From contig CAZCNS010000003.1 of NCBI GenBank assembly GCA_964500205.1, positions 186,001-250,000 on the forward strand: 64,000 nucleotides of DNA, read 5' to 3'. Below, piece after piece: positions 1 through 8,731 of the stretch. Position numbers and translations under genes: made by a program. Position 1 is the stretch's first letter; every line of letters starts with the position of its first letter. This DNA is from UBA10329 sp964500205. Lineage in GTDB: Bacteria > Bacteroidota > Bacteroidia > UBA10329. The notes beneath the pieces were generated by a model. That model worked only from the letters and a program-made list of their open reading frames with translations, was not told the DNA's origin and did no database searches.

Positions 1-2
1 TG

Positions 3-401
3 TCCGACCTACAGTTCATCACATCGCGCGTGCTTTGGGAGGGAGTGCAGGTGATGAAGGGCAGCGGTATCAACGAGGTTGCTGTGCCCGGTGTGCCGTC
101 CTGGCGACTCTTTTGGCTCAGTAGGTTCTTGCCCCAATTCATTACAGTGCCCATTTTCAAGAAGAAAATGAAGGTGTCAGCCATCAACAGCATGGCTCAA
201 GACGTGCAGCGTGGCAGCGATACCACCGAGATCGAGGACATCAACGGGCGGCTGTTGCTGCTATCGGAGCGCACGGATGTAAAGCCTACGTACAACCAAG
301 GACTCTATAATCTATTCAAGCAATGGGTCGCTTCGGGCGAAGCACCTTTGACTCCTGCGCAGGTGCGGCAGCGGATCAGGGTCGCGGCCAAGAAAGCATG
401 A
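3..401 (+). CDS. panE: 2-dehydropantoate 2-reductase, C-terminal part (cut by window edge)
   Basis: The frame is open from the first bases of the window, so only the last 132 or so residues are present. They resemble the all-helical C-terminal domain of ketopantoate reductases (ApbA_C): an N-S-M-A-Q-D stretch, then a T-E-I-E-D-I-N-G stretch, then a P-x-Y-N-Q-G-L-Y-x-L-F segment near the end. The family reduces 2-dehydropantoate to pantoate with NADPH in coenzyme A synthesis. The Rossmann half with the cofactor site lies outside the window, so catalytic competence cannot be judged. A related ketopantoate-reductase-like enzyme with another substrate is possible. Confidence 0.75.
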   Translation, partial: SDLQFITSRVLWEGVQVMKGSGINEVAVPGVPSWRLFWLSRFLPQFITVPIFKKKMKVSAINSMAQDVQRGSDTTEIEDINGRLLLLSERTDVKPTYNQGLYNLFKQWVASGEAPLTPAQVRQRIRVAAKKA

Positions 402-434
402 CCGATGGATTCCATGCCACCGAGATGTAGCCTG

Positions 435-442
435 TACTTTTG
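435..442 (+). promoter_or_regulatory. Bacteroidota -7 box (TACTTTTG) upstream of def
   Basis: This is an exact match to TAnnTTTG, 24 bases before the ATG at 467. It covers a possible upstream TTG start at 440, which supports translation from 467. Confidence 0.55.
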
Positions 443-466
443 TGGCGTTCCAACTTCAGATACACC

Positions 467-1021
467 ATGATCCTGCCTATTGTCGCCTACGGTGATCCCG
501 TCCTGAAACAAGTGGCCGAGGACATCGAGCAAGGTGACCCCTCGCTGCCAGAACTGATGGTCAACATGTTCGAGACCATGGACAACGCTCATGGTGTGGG
601 TCTTGCAGCACCTCAGATAGGCAAGAGTCTGCGCCTGTTCGTGGTCGATGCCAGTCCGTTCGCAGAAGAACATCCTGAACTCGAGGGATTCAGAAAAGCA
701 TTCATCAACCCTATTTTATTGGAGGAAAACGGCAAACCTTGGCCTTTCAATGAAGGCTGTCTGAGTATTCCGGGCATCAGGGAAGATGTGTTGCGCAAGC
801 CGGAGATATTGCTGGAGTACTATGATGAGAACTGGGAGCTGCAAGAGCAGAAGTTCGATGGCATGGCCGCCCGTATCATTCAACATGAGTATGATCACAT
901 TGAGGGTGTGCTGTTCACCGAGCGTATCTCAGGGCTGCGCAGGAGGATCATCCGCGGAAGGCTCAATGACATTACCCAAGGCAGGGTCGATGTAGACTAC
1001 CGGATGCGGTTCTCGCGCTGA
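467..1021 (+). CDS. def: Peptide deformylase
   Basis: Removes the formyl group from the N-terminal methionine of new proteins in the cytoplasm. All three signature motifs are present in the 184-residue product: GVGLAAPQ at 43-50, EGCLS at 96-100 with metal ligand Cys98, and HEYDH at 140-144 with the two His ligands and catalytic Glu. The length is normal for the family. I place the start at ATG 467 rather than TTG 440 because the longer form adds a non-conserved N-terminus and runs through a promoter box. It is followed by a cell-division gene on the same strand, which has its own promoter box. Confidence 0.97.
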   Translation: MILPIVAYGDPVLKQVAEDIEQGDPSLPELMVNMFETMDNAHGVGLAAPQIGKSLRLFVVDASPFAEEHPELEGFRKAFINPILLEENGKPWPFNEGCLSIPGIREDVLRKPEILLEYYDENWELQEQKFDGMAARIIQHEYDHIEGVLFTERISGLRRRIIRGRLNDITQGRVDVDYRMRFSR

Positions 1022-1084
1022 CCTGTCAACACTTGGGCGTTCATTAGTCCATAGACCTGATGAGAGAACGGATGCCCACTCAGC

Positions 1085-1092
1085 TACATTTG
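1085..1092 (+). promoter_or_regulatory. Bacteroidota -7 box (TACATTTG) upstream of the FtsB/DivIC-like gene
   Basis: An exact TAnnTTTG match ending only five bases before the ATG at 1098. Transcription would start at or just before the start codon, implying a leaderless or nearly leaderless mRNA. Confidence 0.5.
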
Positions 1093-1097
1093 CCACG

Positions 1098-1409
1098 ATG
1101 AACCGCTTGAAACCATACATCCGGTGGGCGCTGCCTTACTTGCGCAACAAGTATGTGGTCACCGGCCTGATGTTCGTGGTCTGGATAGGATTCATTGACG
1201 ACAACAACATCATCTCTCAGGTGAAAGGCCGCATGAAACTGGCCGAGGTGTACCGAGAGCGTGAGTTCTATCTCAAAGAGACCAAACAGAGCAGCGAGGA
1301 ACTGAAACTCTTGCAGAATGACAAGGTGCTGCTCGAACGGTTTGCAAGGGAACGCTACTTAATGAAACGGCCTGATGAGGACATCTTCGTCTTCACTGTG
1401 GAAGACTGA
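1098..1409 (+). CDS. FtsB/DivIC-like septum formation initiator
   Basis: A 103-residue single-span membrane protein. A basic N-terminus is followed by a transmembrane helix at about residues 18-33 and a periplasmic coiled coil at about 40-80, ending in a short segment of the type 'ERYLMKRPDEDIFVF' typical of Bacteroidota septum formation initiators. FtsB/DivIC proteins bind FtsL and FtsQ/DivIB and help activate septal peptidoglycan synthesis. The peptidase gene starts five bases after its stop, so the two are probably co-transcribed. The family is identified from topology and the C-terminal pattern. Whether it works like FtsB or DivIC is inference. Confidence 0.8.
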   Translation: MNRLKPYIRWALPYLRNKYVVTGLMFVVWIGFIDDNNIISQVKGRMKLAEVYREREFYLKETKQSSEELKLLQNDKVLLERFARERYLMKRPDEDIFVFTVED

Positions 1410-1414
1410 ACTTG

Positions 1415-2332
1415 ATGAGACTGCTTGAGACTCTCTGCGCTATTCATGCACCCTCTGGTGACGAGGGAGCCATGACGCGCTTCATTCTCGATCATGTGCG
1501 AACCAACGCACATCAATGGAAAGTGCAGCCAAAGATTATCGCTGGGGGTCATCTTCATGAGAACATCATCCTCGTGTTCGGTGAACAGCCCCGAACAGCC
1601 ATTTTCGCCCATATGGACAGCATCGGTTTCACGGTGCGATATGACAACAAAGTGGTCAAGGTGGGCGGTCCGGTCACTGAGGACGGCATTAGGCTCTGCG
1701 GCACGGATTCCAAGGGTGTGTTCGAGGGTGTACTTAGAGTGGAGCAGGAGGAAGGTGGTCTTTCCATTGATGCTGACCGACTGATAGACCGGGGTACGCA
1801 CCTCACCTTCGTACCCGATTTCCGCGAGACGGAAGACTCCGTGCAGTGCTGCTACTTGGATAATCGGCTCGGTGTGTGGAACGCACTGCAAGTGGCTGAG
1901 ACACTCACTGAGGGCATCATCGCATTCAGCACACGCGAGGAACACGGTGGTGGGGCGGTGGCATTTCTTGGTCGTCATATCTTCGAGACCTACGGTGTGA
2001 GCCGCGCGCTCATCTCGGACATCACGTGGGTCACGGAAGGCGTGCATCCAGGAGATGGCGTGGTCATCTCTATGCGTGACAGAGGATTGCCACGAAGGAT
2101 TTTCTTGGATGAGGTGGTCAGCCTTGCGCACGAAAGCGACATCCCCTTCCAGCTCGAAGTGGAGGGGTCTGGAGGTAGTGACGGGCTTGAGCTACAAGCT
2201 TCGGCCTATCCGTGGGAGTGGGTGTTCATAGGTGCGGCAGAGGACAATGTTCACTCTCCCGATGAGCTGGTACATAAGCGAGATATTACCGCAATGGTGA
2301 ATCTGTACAGGTATCTGATGAAACATCTGTGA
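1415..2332 (+). CDS. M42-family metallopeptidase (glutamyl aminopeptidase type)
   Basis: A 305-residue predicted cytoplasmic di-metal aminopeptidase. Likely metal ligands and catalytic residues stand in the expected order: AHMD at 65-68, LDNRLG at 148-153 (bridging Asp), the EEHGG pair at 175-179 (general base and ligand), Asp202 and the HSPDE motif at 280-284. This is the M42 (FrvX/tetrahedral aminopeptidase) pattern, although the protein is somewhat shorter than the usual 340-360 residues. Substrate is unknown. A TTG three bases upstream is a possible start, but ATG 1415 is preferred. It is probably the second gene of the FtsB/DivIC-like transcript. Confidence 0.8.
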   Translation: MRLLETLCAIHAPSGDEGAMTRFILDHVRTNAHQWKVQPKIIAGGHLHENIILVFGEQPRTAIFAHMDSIGFTVRYDNKVVKVGGPVTEDGIRLCGTDSKGVFEGVLRVEQEEGGLSIDADRLIDRGTHLTFVPDFRETEDSVQCCYLDNRLGVWNALQVAETLTEGIIAFSTREEHGGGAVAFLGRHIFETYGVSRALISDITWVTEGVHPGDGVVISMRDRGLPRRIFLDEVVSLAHESDIPFQLEVEGSGGSDGLELQASAYPWEWVFIGAAEDNVHSPDELVHKRDITAMVNLYRYLMKHL

Positions 2333-2385
2333 TTTCTTTTATTGTTGATAATCATATAATTGAGTAATATCATTTTATCTTACAA

Positions 2386-3312
2386 ATGAGGTTTTCTGCT
2401 CCTGTTGCTTTACGTGCCTTGACCGAGCGGACGGGAGGTGTTTTTCATGGAGACCCGTTGTTGGCCATCACGGGCATCAACGAGATACATCGTGTGGAAG
2501 ATGGGGATGTCACGTTCTGCGACCACCCCAAGTACTACCGCAAGGCATTGGCTTCAAAGGCGACCGTGGTGATTGTCAATGCGGATATGCCCTGTCCCGA
2601 GGGCAAGGGTCTCATTGTTCATGATAGGCCATTCGATGTGTTCACTGCCCTTTGCAAGGATTTCAGAGCACTGGAACTCCAAGACTCGATGAAAGCGGAT
2701 GATGCGATCATTGGCGATGGTTCTCGGATCTTTCCCAACGTCTTCCTGGGTCGGAATGTGCGCATAGGCCACGACTGCATCATCCATCCTAATGTAACGA
2801 TCATGGACGGCACTGTCATTGGTGACCGGGTCATTATCCAGTCGGGCAGCGTTATCGGATCTGATGCCTTCTACTACAAGTCTCGTGGCCGTTACGACAA
2901 ATTGCATTCTTGCGGGTATGTCGAGATAGGCGATGATGTGGAAATCGGAGCCTGCTGCACCATAGACCGCGGAGTGACCAGCGTGACAAGCATTGGCCGT
3001 GGCACCAAGATCGATAATCAGGTCCATATCGGGCATGACACGGTGGTAGGACAAAACTGTCTTTTTGCCGCTCAGGTAGGCATAGCCGGGGTGGTGAATA
3101 TCGAGGACAACGTAATACTTTGGGGGCAGGTGGGTGTTCAGAAAGACCTGACCATCGGCAATGGAGCAGTGGTGCTTGGGCAGTCGGGTGTGGGCAAGTC
3201 GCTGGAGGGCGGGGTCACCTACTTCGGCAGCCCAGTTCGTGAGGCCCGAGAAAAGATGCGTGAGATTGCGCTCATCAAGCAGCTGCCGGAACGGTTGGCG
3301 CGGCTTTCTTAA
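2386..3312 (+). CDS. lpxD: LpxD-like UDP-3-O-acylglucosamine N-acyltransferase
   Basis: A 308-residue acyltransferase with an N-terminal UDP-GlcNAc-binding-like domain (about 1-100) and a left-handed parallel beta-helix made of hexapeptide repeats (about 105-270). The H-I-G-H-D motif puts the presumed catalytic His at 217, matching the LpxD catalytic histidine. LpxD adds the N-linked hydroxyacyl chain during lipid A synthesis. It is not beside lpxC, fabZ or lpxA here, and Bacteroidota often carry a second LpxD-like gene outside that cluster, so it may be the paralogue rather than the principal enzyme. The 53-base gap before it is AT-rich and contains an imperfect -7-like box. Confidence 0.8.
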   Translation: MRFSAPVALRALTERTGGVFHGDPLLAITGINEIHRVEDGDVTFCDHPKYYRKALASKATVVIVNADMPCPEGKGLIVHDRPFDVFTALCKDFRALELQDSMKADDAIIGDGSRIFPNVFLGRNVRIGHDCIIHPNVTIMDGTVIGDRVIIQSGSVIGSDAFYYKSRGRYDKLHSCGYVEIGDDVEIGACCTIDRGVTSVTSIGRGTKIDNQVHIGHDTVVGQNCLFAAQVGIAGVVNIEDNVILWGQVGVQKDLTIGNGAVVLGQSGVGKSLEGGVTYFGSPVREAREKMREIALIKQLPERLARLS

Positions 3313-3455
3313 TGACTCAACCACTGATGCGCGGTGTGTGAAACACGCAAGGGCATACGTGTTTTAGGTATTGGTCGTGTTTAACCTATTGTTGGTCTAA
3401 TTGTTGAATTAGTGCCATCATTCACAGAAGAACTTAGAAGCGTCAATTCGATGAA

Positions 3456-4718
3456 ATGGCTGACGTGAGAACCGAGCGTAATGAACAGATCATTCTGGAC
3501 ACCCTCCGGATAGCCAATTCTGCGCTTAAGCTTAAAAATCTCAAGCTCAACTCGTTGCTTGAGATCACCAATGCCATCAACAGCAATTTCTCCAGTAAAC
3601 AACTGCTGAAGATTTTTGAGTTCGTGCTCAGGAACCAGCTAAGTATCGGGAGGTTGCTGTATTTCACAAAGGACGACCACGGATGGTCGATGGCCATTAG
3701 CCACGGTGTGGCCCAAGGAACCAATCTTCCATCAGTGGCTCAGGACCTGCTACCTTTCAAAAAGGTGAAAGAGCTGAAGGCAGGTGAGGAGCCGCTGTTC
3801 GGTCAGTTTGAGGTGGTCATCCCAGTGATACATAAGACCGAGCCGCTGGCGTTTCTTCTTTTAGGTGAGATAGATGAGCATCTCATTGAGAACACCAAAA
3901 CGAAGCACATCCCGTTCATCCAGACACTTGCCAACGTCATAACCGTAGCGATTGAGAACAAGCGATTGCACCGCGAGACAGTAAAGCAGGCGGGTGTGCA
4001 GCGTGAGATGGAGCTTGCCAGTGAAATGCAGGCGATGCTTTTCCCTCGCAGGCTTCCAGACAACCAGTATCTGCGCATGGCGGCTTTGCATCAACCACAC
4101 TCAGAGGTGGGGGGCGATTACTACGATGTGTTTGAACTTGGGGCCAATGAGATTGGTTTCTGTATGGCCGATGTATCGGGAAAAGGTGTGTCTGCCGCCT
4201 TGTTGATGTCGAATTTTCAAGCGAATCTGCGTGCGCTTTTCCGCTACGAGACCTCACTTAGCGACCTTGTGCAGGAGCTTAACGGAAAAGTGATCAGCAA
4301 TGCAAGAGGTGAGAAATTCATCACCCTGTTCATAGCGAAATACAATTACGTGACCCGAGTGCTGCAATACGTCAATGCTGGGCATAATCCGCCCATGATG
4401 CTCAGTGGAGATACCATCAGCATACTTAACACCGGTTGCGCGGGTCTCGGCATGTTAGATGAACTTCCAAATGTGAAGGAGGGAATCGTCATTGTAGAAC
4501 CTGAGTCGCTGGTGTTCTGCTACACGGACGGTGTGGTGGAACTGCTCGATGAGCGCGAGAGGGAATTCAGTCAGTCGAGGCTCGAACTTGTGATGATCGA
4601 TTGCCAGCAGCGCAAGCCAAAAGAGGTGAATGACAGCGTTATGATGCGGCTCCGCGACTTCAAAGGCGATTGTCCTTTCGTGGATGACATCGCGCTACTG
4701 TCAGTTCAATTTAAGTGA
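3456..4718 (+). CDS. GAF-domain PP2C/SpoIIE (RsbU-type) protein phosphatase
   Basis: A 420-residue cytoplasmic protein. Residues 1-45 look helical, about 45-170 form a GAF-like sensor region, a helical linker spans 170-200, and about 200-420 is a SpoIIE/RsbU phosphatase domain. Metal-binding signatures are visible: GGDYYD at 219-224, MADVSGKG at 237-244, an AGHNPP motif, a YTDGV motif and a C-terminal F-V-D-D-I. Such enzymes dephosphorylate anti-anti-sigma or similar STAS-domain proteins in partner-switching pathways. No STAS or anti-sigma kinase gene is adjacent, so the target is unknown. The 143 bases before it contain no gene. Confidence 0.9.
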   Translation: MADVRTERNEQIILDTLRIANSALKLKNLKLNSLLEITNAINSNFSSKQLLKIFEFVLRNQLSIGRLLYFTKDDHGWSMAISHGVAQGTNLPSVAQDLLPFKKVKELKAGEEPLFGQFEVVIPVIHKTEPLAFLLLGEIDEHLIENTKTKHIPFIQTLANVITVAIENKRLHRETVKQAGVQREMELASEMQAMLFPRRLPDNQYLRMAALHQPHSEVGGDYYDVFELGANEIGFCMADVSGKGVSAALLMSNFQANLRALFRYETSLSDLVQELNGKVISNARGEKFITLFIAKYNYVTRVLQYVNAGHNPPMMLSGDTISILNTGCAGLGMLDELPNVKEGIVIVEPESLVFCYTDGVVELLDEREREFSQSRLELVMIDCQQRKPKEVNDSVMMRLRDFKGDCPFVDDIALLSVQFK

Positions 4719-4752
4719 AGCCACCAGAGAGCAGGAGGCTTAACTGAGTGCT

Positions 4753-7173
4753 TCAGCTTTTCTTCTGCTTGATGCCGAAGAGCATTCCTGCTCCTACGAA
4801 CAACACAAGCAGCACAGAACCCGCCAGTGAGTATTGCTCACCCGTGGCATAGACCTTTGGCTCGAACTTGAATTCAACACTGTGTTCGCCCGCTGGCAAA
4901 GACATGGCTCTCAACACGTAGTTGGCCCGGAAGTGCGGAAAAGGTTCACCGTCCACATACGCATTCCAGCCGTTGGCAAAATAAATCTCTGAGAACACTG
5001 CCAAACGAGGCTCTGAAGCCGTGTAGCTGTACTTCAGGTAATTGGGCCTGTACTCCTCGAAAGTGATGGCGGCTGCACTGTCAGGGACGATGATCGGGTT
5101 TACCAGCTCATCGGCAAAACGCTGGTCGATGATGGCCGTTTGCCGGGCATTGAAACCCAGACGGCTCAACGCTGCAAGCTCGGCATCGGCATCGGGCACG
5201 AGGCTCACCTCGTCCACGAACCAAGCGTTACCAAGAGCCATGGGATTTCGCTGCACTTGAGGTCCTTGCTCGCTGCGCGTAATGAGGTACTTGGTGTTCA
5301 GCATGTTCAGCACCTGCATGTTGTTGCGGCTGATGCACGAGTCTATCAGTTCCTGATAACGCTTCAGCTTCGCACCGTGGTAGCCACCTATGCTCTTGTG
5401 GTGGTAAGATGTCGAAGCATCGTTGAAGGTGCTCACCGTCAGGTTCATCACCCGGAAATTCGGGTCAGGGTCGGAGAGGATCTGAAGGTCGGCCTCGCTC
5501 GGTGCGAACATCGCCTTGTTCTGCCGCGCACTGACGAAGTCGTCATTCTTCAGGTAACGCTTGTCCACCTGCCAAAGGTCTCCCAGCACAAGCACCGCGA
5601 TAGCGGAAACCGCCAAGTTCGGCTTCATTTTGCCGAAGGCAGAAAGCCACAGCAGCCCAGCTGAAACCGCAATGAGTAGGAGCGACCTGAGGGCATCGGC
5701 ACGGAACAAAGATTGACGGTCGTCCAAGAGGGAATCGACCAGCCATTCAGGGTAGCCCGCCTGCACGAGCTGACCGTCATTCTCAGAAGTGAAATCATGG
5801 AACATGGTCGGCATCAGTGCGAACAGCAGGCACAGTCCACCGGTCACACCGCCTGCGACATATAGTTTGTTGAGCTTCCAGGTCCTGTTATCCTCCTCCA
5901 AGAATGCCTTCAGCCCCATCACGGCAAGGATGGGTACCACCACTTGCGCGATCACCAAAGTCATGCTCACAGCGCGGAACTTGTTGTAGCCCGGTACATG
6001 GTCGAAGAAGAAGTCGGTGACCATCGCGAAGTTGTGCCCCCAGGAGAGCACAATGCTCAGTATGAACGCTGCCAAGAGCCACCACCTGTCCATGCCTTTG
6101 AAAACCAGCATTCCCAGCAATGCGAGGAAGCAAAGTATGGCCCCCAGGTAGACAGGGCCGCTGGTGAAAGGCTGCGTGCCGAAATAAAGCGGCATGTTCT
6201 CTATGACTCGCCTCGCCTGCTCCCGGGGAATCCGATTGTCTATCAATGCCTCATAAACATTCGATTTCTCATCGAGGCTGGCCGAGCTCGCCCCGCCCAT
6301 GAAGTTCGGAACAAGAATGGTGAAGGTCTCGCCTACGCCATAACTCCAGCGTGTGGCATATTCTTTCTCCAGGCCCGTGCTTTCCTGCTGCGTACTCAGT
6401 TCACTCTTGCCACGCATGGTCTCAGCACCGTAGTCGGCCGTGGTCCAGAGCGCGGAGATATTCGGCCCAATGGCGATCAGCGCACCGATGACCAGCATAC
6501 TTGTCGCCTTGGCAAAATGTGCGAGTTCTCCTTGTTTCCCAGCTTCGATCAGTTTCACAAGGCCGAGCATCAGCACGACCATCAGTAGGTAGTAAGTGAT
6601 CTGCAGGTGGTTGGTGGCAATCTGGAGGGAAAGAAAAAGGGCGGTCAATGCCGCACCGAGCAGGTATTTCCCACGGTATGCCAGCAGGATGCTGCCAAGC
6701 ACAGGGGCCATGAACGCCATAGCATGCACCTTCGAGTTGTGACCCGCCTCGATGATGATGACCGAGTAACTGGCGAAAGCGATGCCGAATGCGCCCACCA
6801 GAGCATACCGCCAGCTCATTCCCAGCATGATGAAAAGGAAATAGGACCCTGCCATGAGAAGGAACAGATAATTGGCCGGGCGTGGCAGCCCGATGTTGAA
6901 CCAATTGACAATGGTCTTGCTCCAATTGTTGGGGTAGAGCACCGAAATCTGGTAGGCAGGCATGCCACTGAACATGCTGCCCGTCCAAAGCGGTTCTTCC
7001 CCTGACGCCTCACGGAAATCAACGATTTCTTTGCTCATCCCTTTGAACTGGATGATGTCGCTCTGCATCAGCTCCTTGCCTTCAAGCAACGGCTGCATAT
7101 AAATGATTGACAGGCCAATAAAGGCGAGCAGTACTAAGAAATGGGGAAGGAGGGATTTCAGTCGGTCGGTCAT
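4753..7173 (-). CDS. YfhO-family integral membrane protein
   Basis: An 806-residue protein with about a dozen hydrophobic helices over residues 1-550 and an extracytoplasmic C-terminal domain ending in one more helix and a lysine-rich tail. The fold and the C-terminal W-N-A-Y-V-D-G motif fit YfhO (GT-C-like membrane proteins; in Firmicutes, YfhO glycosylates lipoteichoic acid). The role in Bacteroidota is not established. An acidic residue after the first helix (M-Q-S-D, near residue 38) sits where GT-C enzymes have their catalytic Asp. The start is ATG 7173, because the in-frame extension to 7209 adds no membrane segment. The DUF4834 gene lies upstream on the same strand. Confidence 0.85.
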   Translation of the reverse strand: MTDRLKSLLPHFLVLLAFIGLSIIYMQPLLEGKELMQSDIIQFKGMSKEIVDFREASGEEPLWTGSMFSGMPAYQISVLYPNNWSKTIVNWFNIGLPRPANYLFLLMAGSYFLFIMLGMSWRYALVGAFGIAFASYSVIIIEAGHNSKVHAMAFMAPVLGSILLAYRGKYLLGAALTALFLSLQIATNHLQITYYLLMVVLMLGLVKLIEAGKQGELAHFAKATSMLVIGALIAIGPNISALWTTADYGAETMRGKSELSTQQESTGLEKEYATRWSYGVGETFTILVPNFMGGASSASLDEKSNVYEALIDNRIPREQARRVIENMPLYFGTQPFTSGPVYLGAILCFLALLGMLVFKGMDRWWLLAAFILSIVLSWGHNFAMVTDFFFDHVPGYNKFRAVSMTLVIAQVVVPILAVMGLKAFLEEDNRTWKLNKLYVAGGVTGGLCLLFALMPTMFHDFTSENDGQLVQAGYPEWLVDSLLDDRQSLFRADALRSLLLIAVSAGLLWLSAFGKMKPNLAVSAIAVLVLGDLWQVDKRYLKNDDFVSARQNKAMFAPSEADLQILSDPDPNFRVMNLTVSTFNDASTSYHHKSIGGYHGAKLKRYQELIDSCISRNNMQVLNMLNTKYLITRSEQGPQVQRNPMALGNAWFVDEVSLVPDADAELAALSRLGFNARQTAIIDQRFADELVNPIIVPDSAAAITFEEYRPNYLKYSYTASEPRLAVFSEIYFANGWNAYVDGEPFPHFRANYVLRAMSLPAGEHSVEFKFEPKVYATGEQYSLAGSVLLVLFVGAGMLFGIKQKKS

Positions 7174-7239
7174 TTTGCAAGACTTTGGCTGCCTGCAAGT
7201 GCCTGACAACCTTGAACGTTGAACATTAAACTCTTAAAC

Positions 7240-7515
7240 TCAATTCTTGACCTCCTCAAACTCCACGTATTCGCCATCGTCCTCGGCCACGGCAGGGCTT
7301 TTCGCTGTTCCTCGCTGCACCACCACCTCGCCCTCCTGAAAAGCGGCACTGCGTTGCTGTTGCTGCTCGTAAGCCCGCTTCATCCGGTCGTTCATACTGC
7401 TTTGTGCCTTTTGTGCGGCTTTTTTGACCAGCACAGGAAAAAGCAGCCTGAACAGCAGCTTCCAAGCGTAGTAGAGGGCAATTAGAAAAAGAAGGGTCTT
7501 TAAAGCTCCGGTCAT
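7240..7515 (-). CDS. DUF4834-like small membrane protein
   Basis: A 91-residue protein with one N-terminal hydrophobic helix (about 5-27), a basic helical middle with a Gln run, and an acidic end of the type 'GEYVEFEEV'. This layout matches DUF4834 proteins, small membrane proteins of unknown function found in Bacteroidota. It is transcribed toward yfhO with a gap of 66 bases, and a perfect -7 box lies 11 bases before its ATG. Function is unknown; co-transcription with yfhO is inferred. Confidence 0.65.
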   Translation of the reverse strand: MTGALKTLLFLIALYYAWKLLFRLLFPVLVKKAAQKAQSSMNDRMKRAYEQQQQRSAAFQEGEVVVQRGTAKSPAVAEDDGEYVEFEEVKN

Positions 7516-7525
7516 CAGTGGCCGA

Positions 7526-7533
7526 CAAAGGTA
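7526..7533 (-). promoter_or_regulatory. -7 box (TACCTTTG, reverse strand) for the DUF4834/yfhO unit
   Basis: An exact TAnnTTTG on the reverse strand, with the DUF4834 ATG beginning 10 bases downstream at 7515. This gives a very short leader. Confidence 0.55.
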
Positions 7534-7713
7534 GGGCAGGCAGGGTGGAGACGCATACTTACATCAGGACTCAGACTTTCGAACTCACCAACTTTCGTGT
7601 GTGGAAAAAACGGTATCATTCCTTGGCAAATGCCCTGCCTGATGGGGCGGAATGTAGCGGTTATCAATTACACCGTGTGGATAAAAATCAGATCGTGCCC
7701 GTCATGCCCCCTG

Positions 7714-7721
7714 TACCTTTG
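7714..7721 (+). promoter_or_regulatory. -7 box (TACCTTTG) upstream of a T9SS cargo gene
   Basis: An exact TAnnTTTG 15 bases before the ATG at 7737. The reading frame is open further upstream to 7518, but this box argues that the upstream part is not translated. Confidence 0.55.
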
Positions 7722-7736
7722 CCCAATCAAATTCTA

Positions 7737-8648
7737 ATGATGCACGCAATGAGAAAAGCAATACTCGTCTTCACCTTTTCAACTCTTCTCTTCAATACAT
7801 CCCATTCACAGAATCCTCTGCCTAACGCTGGATTCGAGGAGTGGAATGACTTCACTGGTGGATTGCAAAGCACTTACCGTGAGCCTATGGGATGGAATTC
7901 TGCCAATCAGTGCTCAGAGCTCATCGGCACTTATTCTGTAAGCAGGACAGATGACTCCCATTCGGGAACTTACGCTGCTGAATTGCGCACCCGCAATGCT
8001 TTCATCGGAAGTGTGCGCATCAATGGGTTGATGTCCACGGCCGATGTCATCTGTGGAGTGAACTCAGGAGGTATCGATGGTGGCATAGCGTCTGATCTTA
8101 TCCCGGATAGCGTGGTGTTCTGGTACAAGTATATCCCAGCAGGGGTAGATACAGCCTATGTACAGGTGATGCTGTTGAGCGGTAACGATACGCTTTCCTA
8201 TCTGAAGGGGCAGATCTATGAGACCGTGGATGTATGGACACGTGCATCATTCGCTATCCCCGCTCCGACAGGTACTCCAAGTGTGATCAGCACTTCTTTC
8301 AATTCAAGTTGGGGTGATGGTGCGCAAGGCCAGGCGGTGACCAATTCCAATTTCAAGGTGGATGATGTGGAGTTTGTTTTTGCCACTGGAATCAACGAGA
8401 ACATGGAGGCGAATGTGGATGTTTATCCCAACCCGATGACCGATGTGCTCAATATAAGGTTGCTCACTGCCTCTGGTGCACAGTTTGAGCTGCTGGATGC
8501 CACAGGAGGAACCGTGATATCCACAGTAATGTCGCAGATGGAGAACCGCATTGATGTGAGTCGCCTTCCTCAGGGCATCTACATCTATCAGGTCCGTGGT
8601 ATGGACGATGTTGTACTTCGCACCGGAAAGCTGATGAAAGGGCGTTAA
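7737..8648 (+). CDS. Secreted protein with T9SS type A sorting domain
   Basis: A 303-residue exported protein. A signal peptide (M-R-K start, hydrophobic core, cut near S-H-S-Q) is followed by a segment beginning P-N-A-G-F-E-E-W, which resembles the start of jelly-roll or carbohydrate-binding-like domains in Bacteroidota surface proteins. The last 80 or so residues form a T9SS type A sorting domain: V-Y-P-N-P-M near its start, a R-L-P-Q-G-I-Y motif and a short basic end. ATGs at 7737, 7740 and 7749 are all possible; 7749 gives the tidiest signal peptide. A hairpin terminator follows the stop. The ligand or substrate is unknown. Confidence 0.8.
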   Translation: MMHAMRKAILVFTFSTLLFNTSHSQNPLPNAGFEEWNDFTGGLQSTYREPMGWNSANQCSELIGTYSVSRTDDSHSGTYAAELRTRNAFIGSVRINGLMSTADVICGVNSGGIDGGIASDLIPDSVVFWYKYIPAGVDTAYVQVMLLSGNDTLSYLKGQIYETVDVWTRASFAIPAPTGTPSVISTSFNSSWGDGAQGQAVTNSNFKVDDVEFVFATGINENMEANVDVYPNPMTDVLNIRLLTASGAQFELLDATGGTVISTVMSQMENRIDVSRLPQGIYIYQVRGMDDVVLRTGKLMKGR

Positions 8649-8676
8649 GCACCTTTTGCGGAATCAAATAGGAGAG

Positions 8677-8707
8677 AGGGGCACCTTAAAGGTTCGCCCC
8701 TTCTTCT
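8677..8707 (+). terminator. Rho-independent terminator after the T9SS cargo gene
   Basis: The stem AGGGGC (8677-8682) pairs with GCCCCT (8696-8701), with a further ACCTT/AAGGT pairing inside. A pyrimidine-rich TTCTTCT follows. It separates the cargo gene from the receptor gene. Confidence 0.6.
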
Positions 8708-8731
8708 ATGAAATGCACAAACATTGAAGGA

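Noticed and set aside
440..466. TTG start extending def by nine codons
   Set aside because: The added residues lie in a -7 promoter box and lack conservation; ATG 467 is the better start.
1355..2131. Long reverse-strand open frame across the peptidase gene
   Set aside because: It is antisense to a gene with clear M42 motifs and has no recognisable domain.
2554..3324. Reverse-strand open frame across the lpxD-like gene
   Set aside because: Antisense shadow of the hexapeptide-repeat protein with no family signal.
4719..4752. Terminator in the short gap between the phosphatase and yfhO genes
   Set aside because: An AAGCC/GGCTT pairing exists, but the stem is short, the loop long and no T-run follows.
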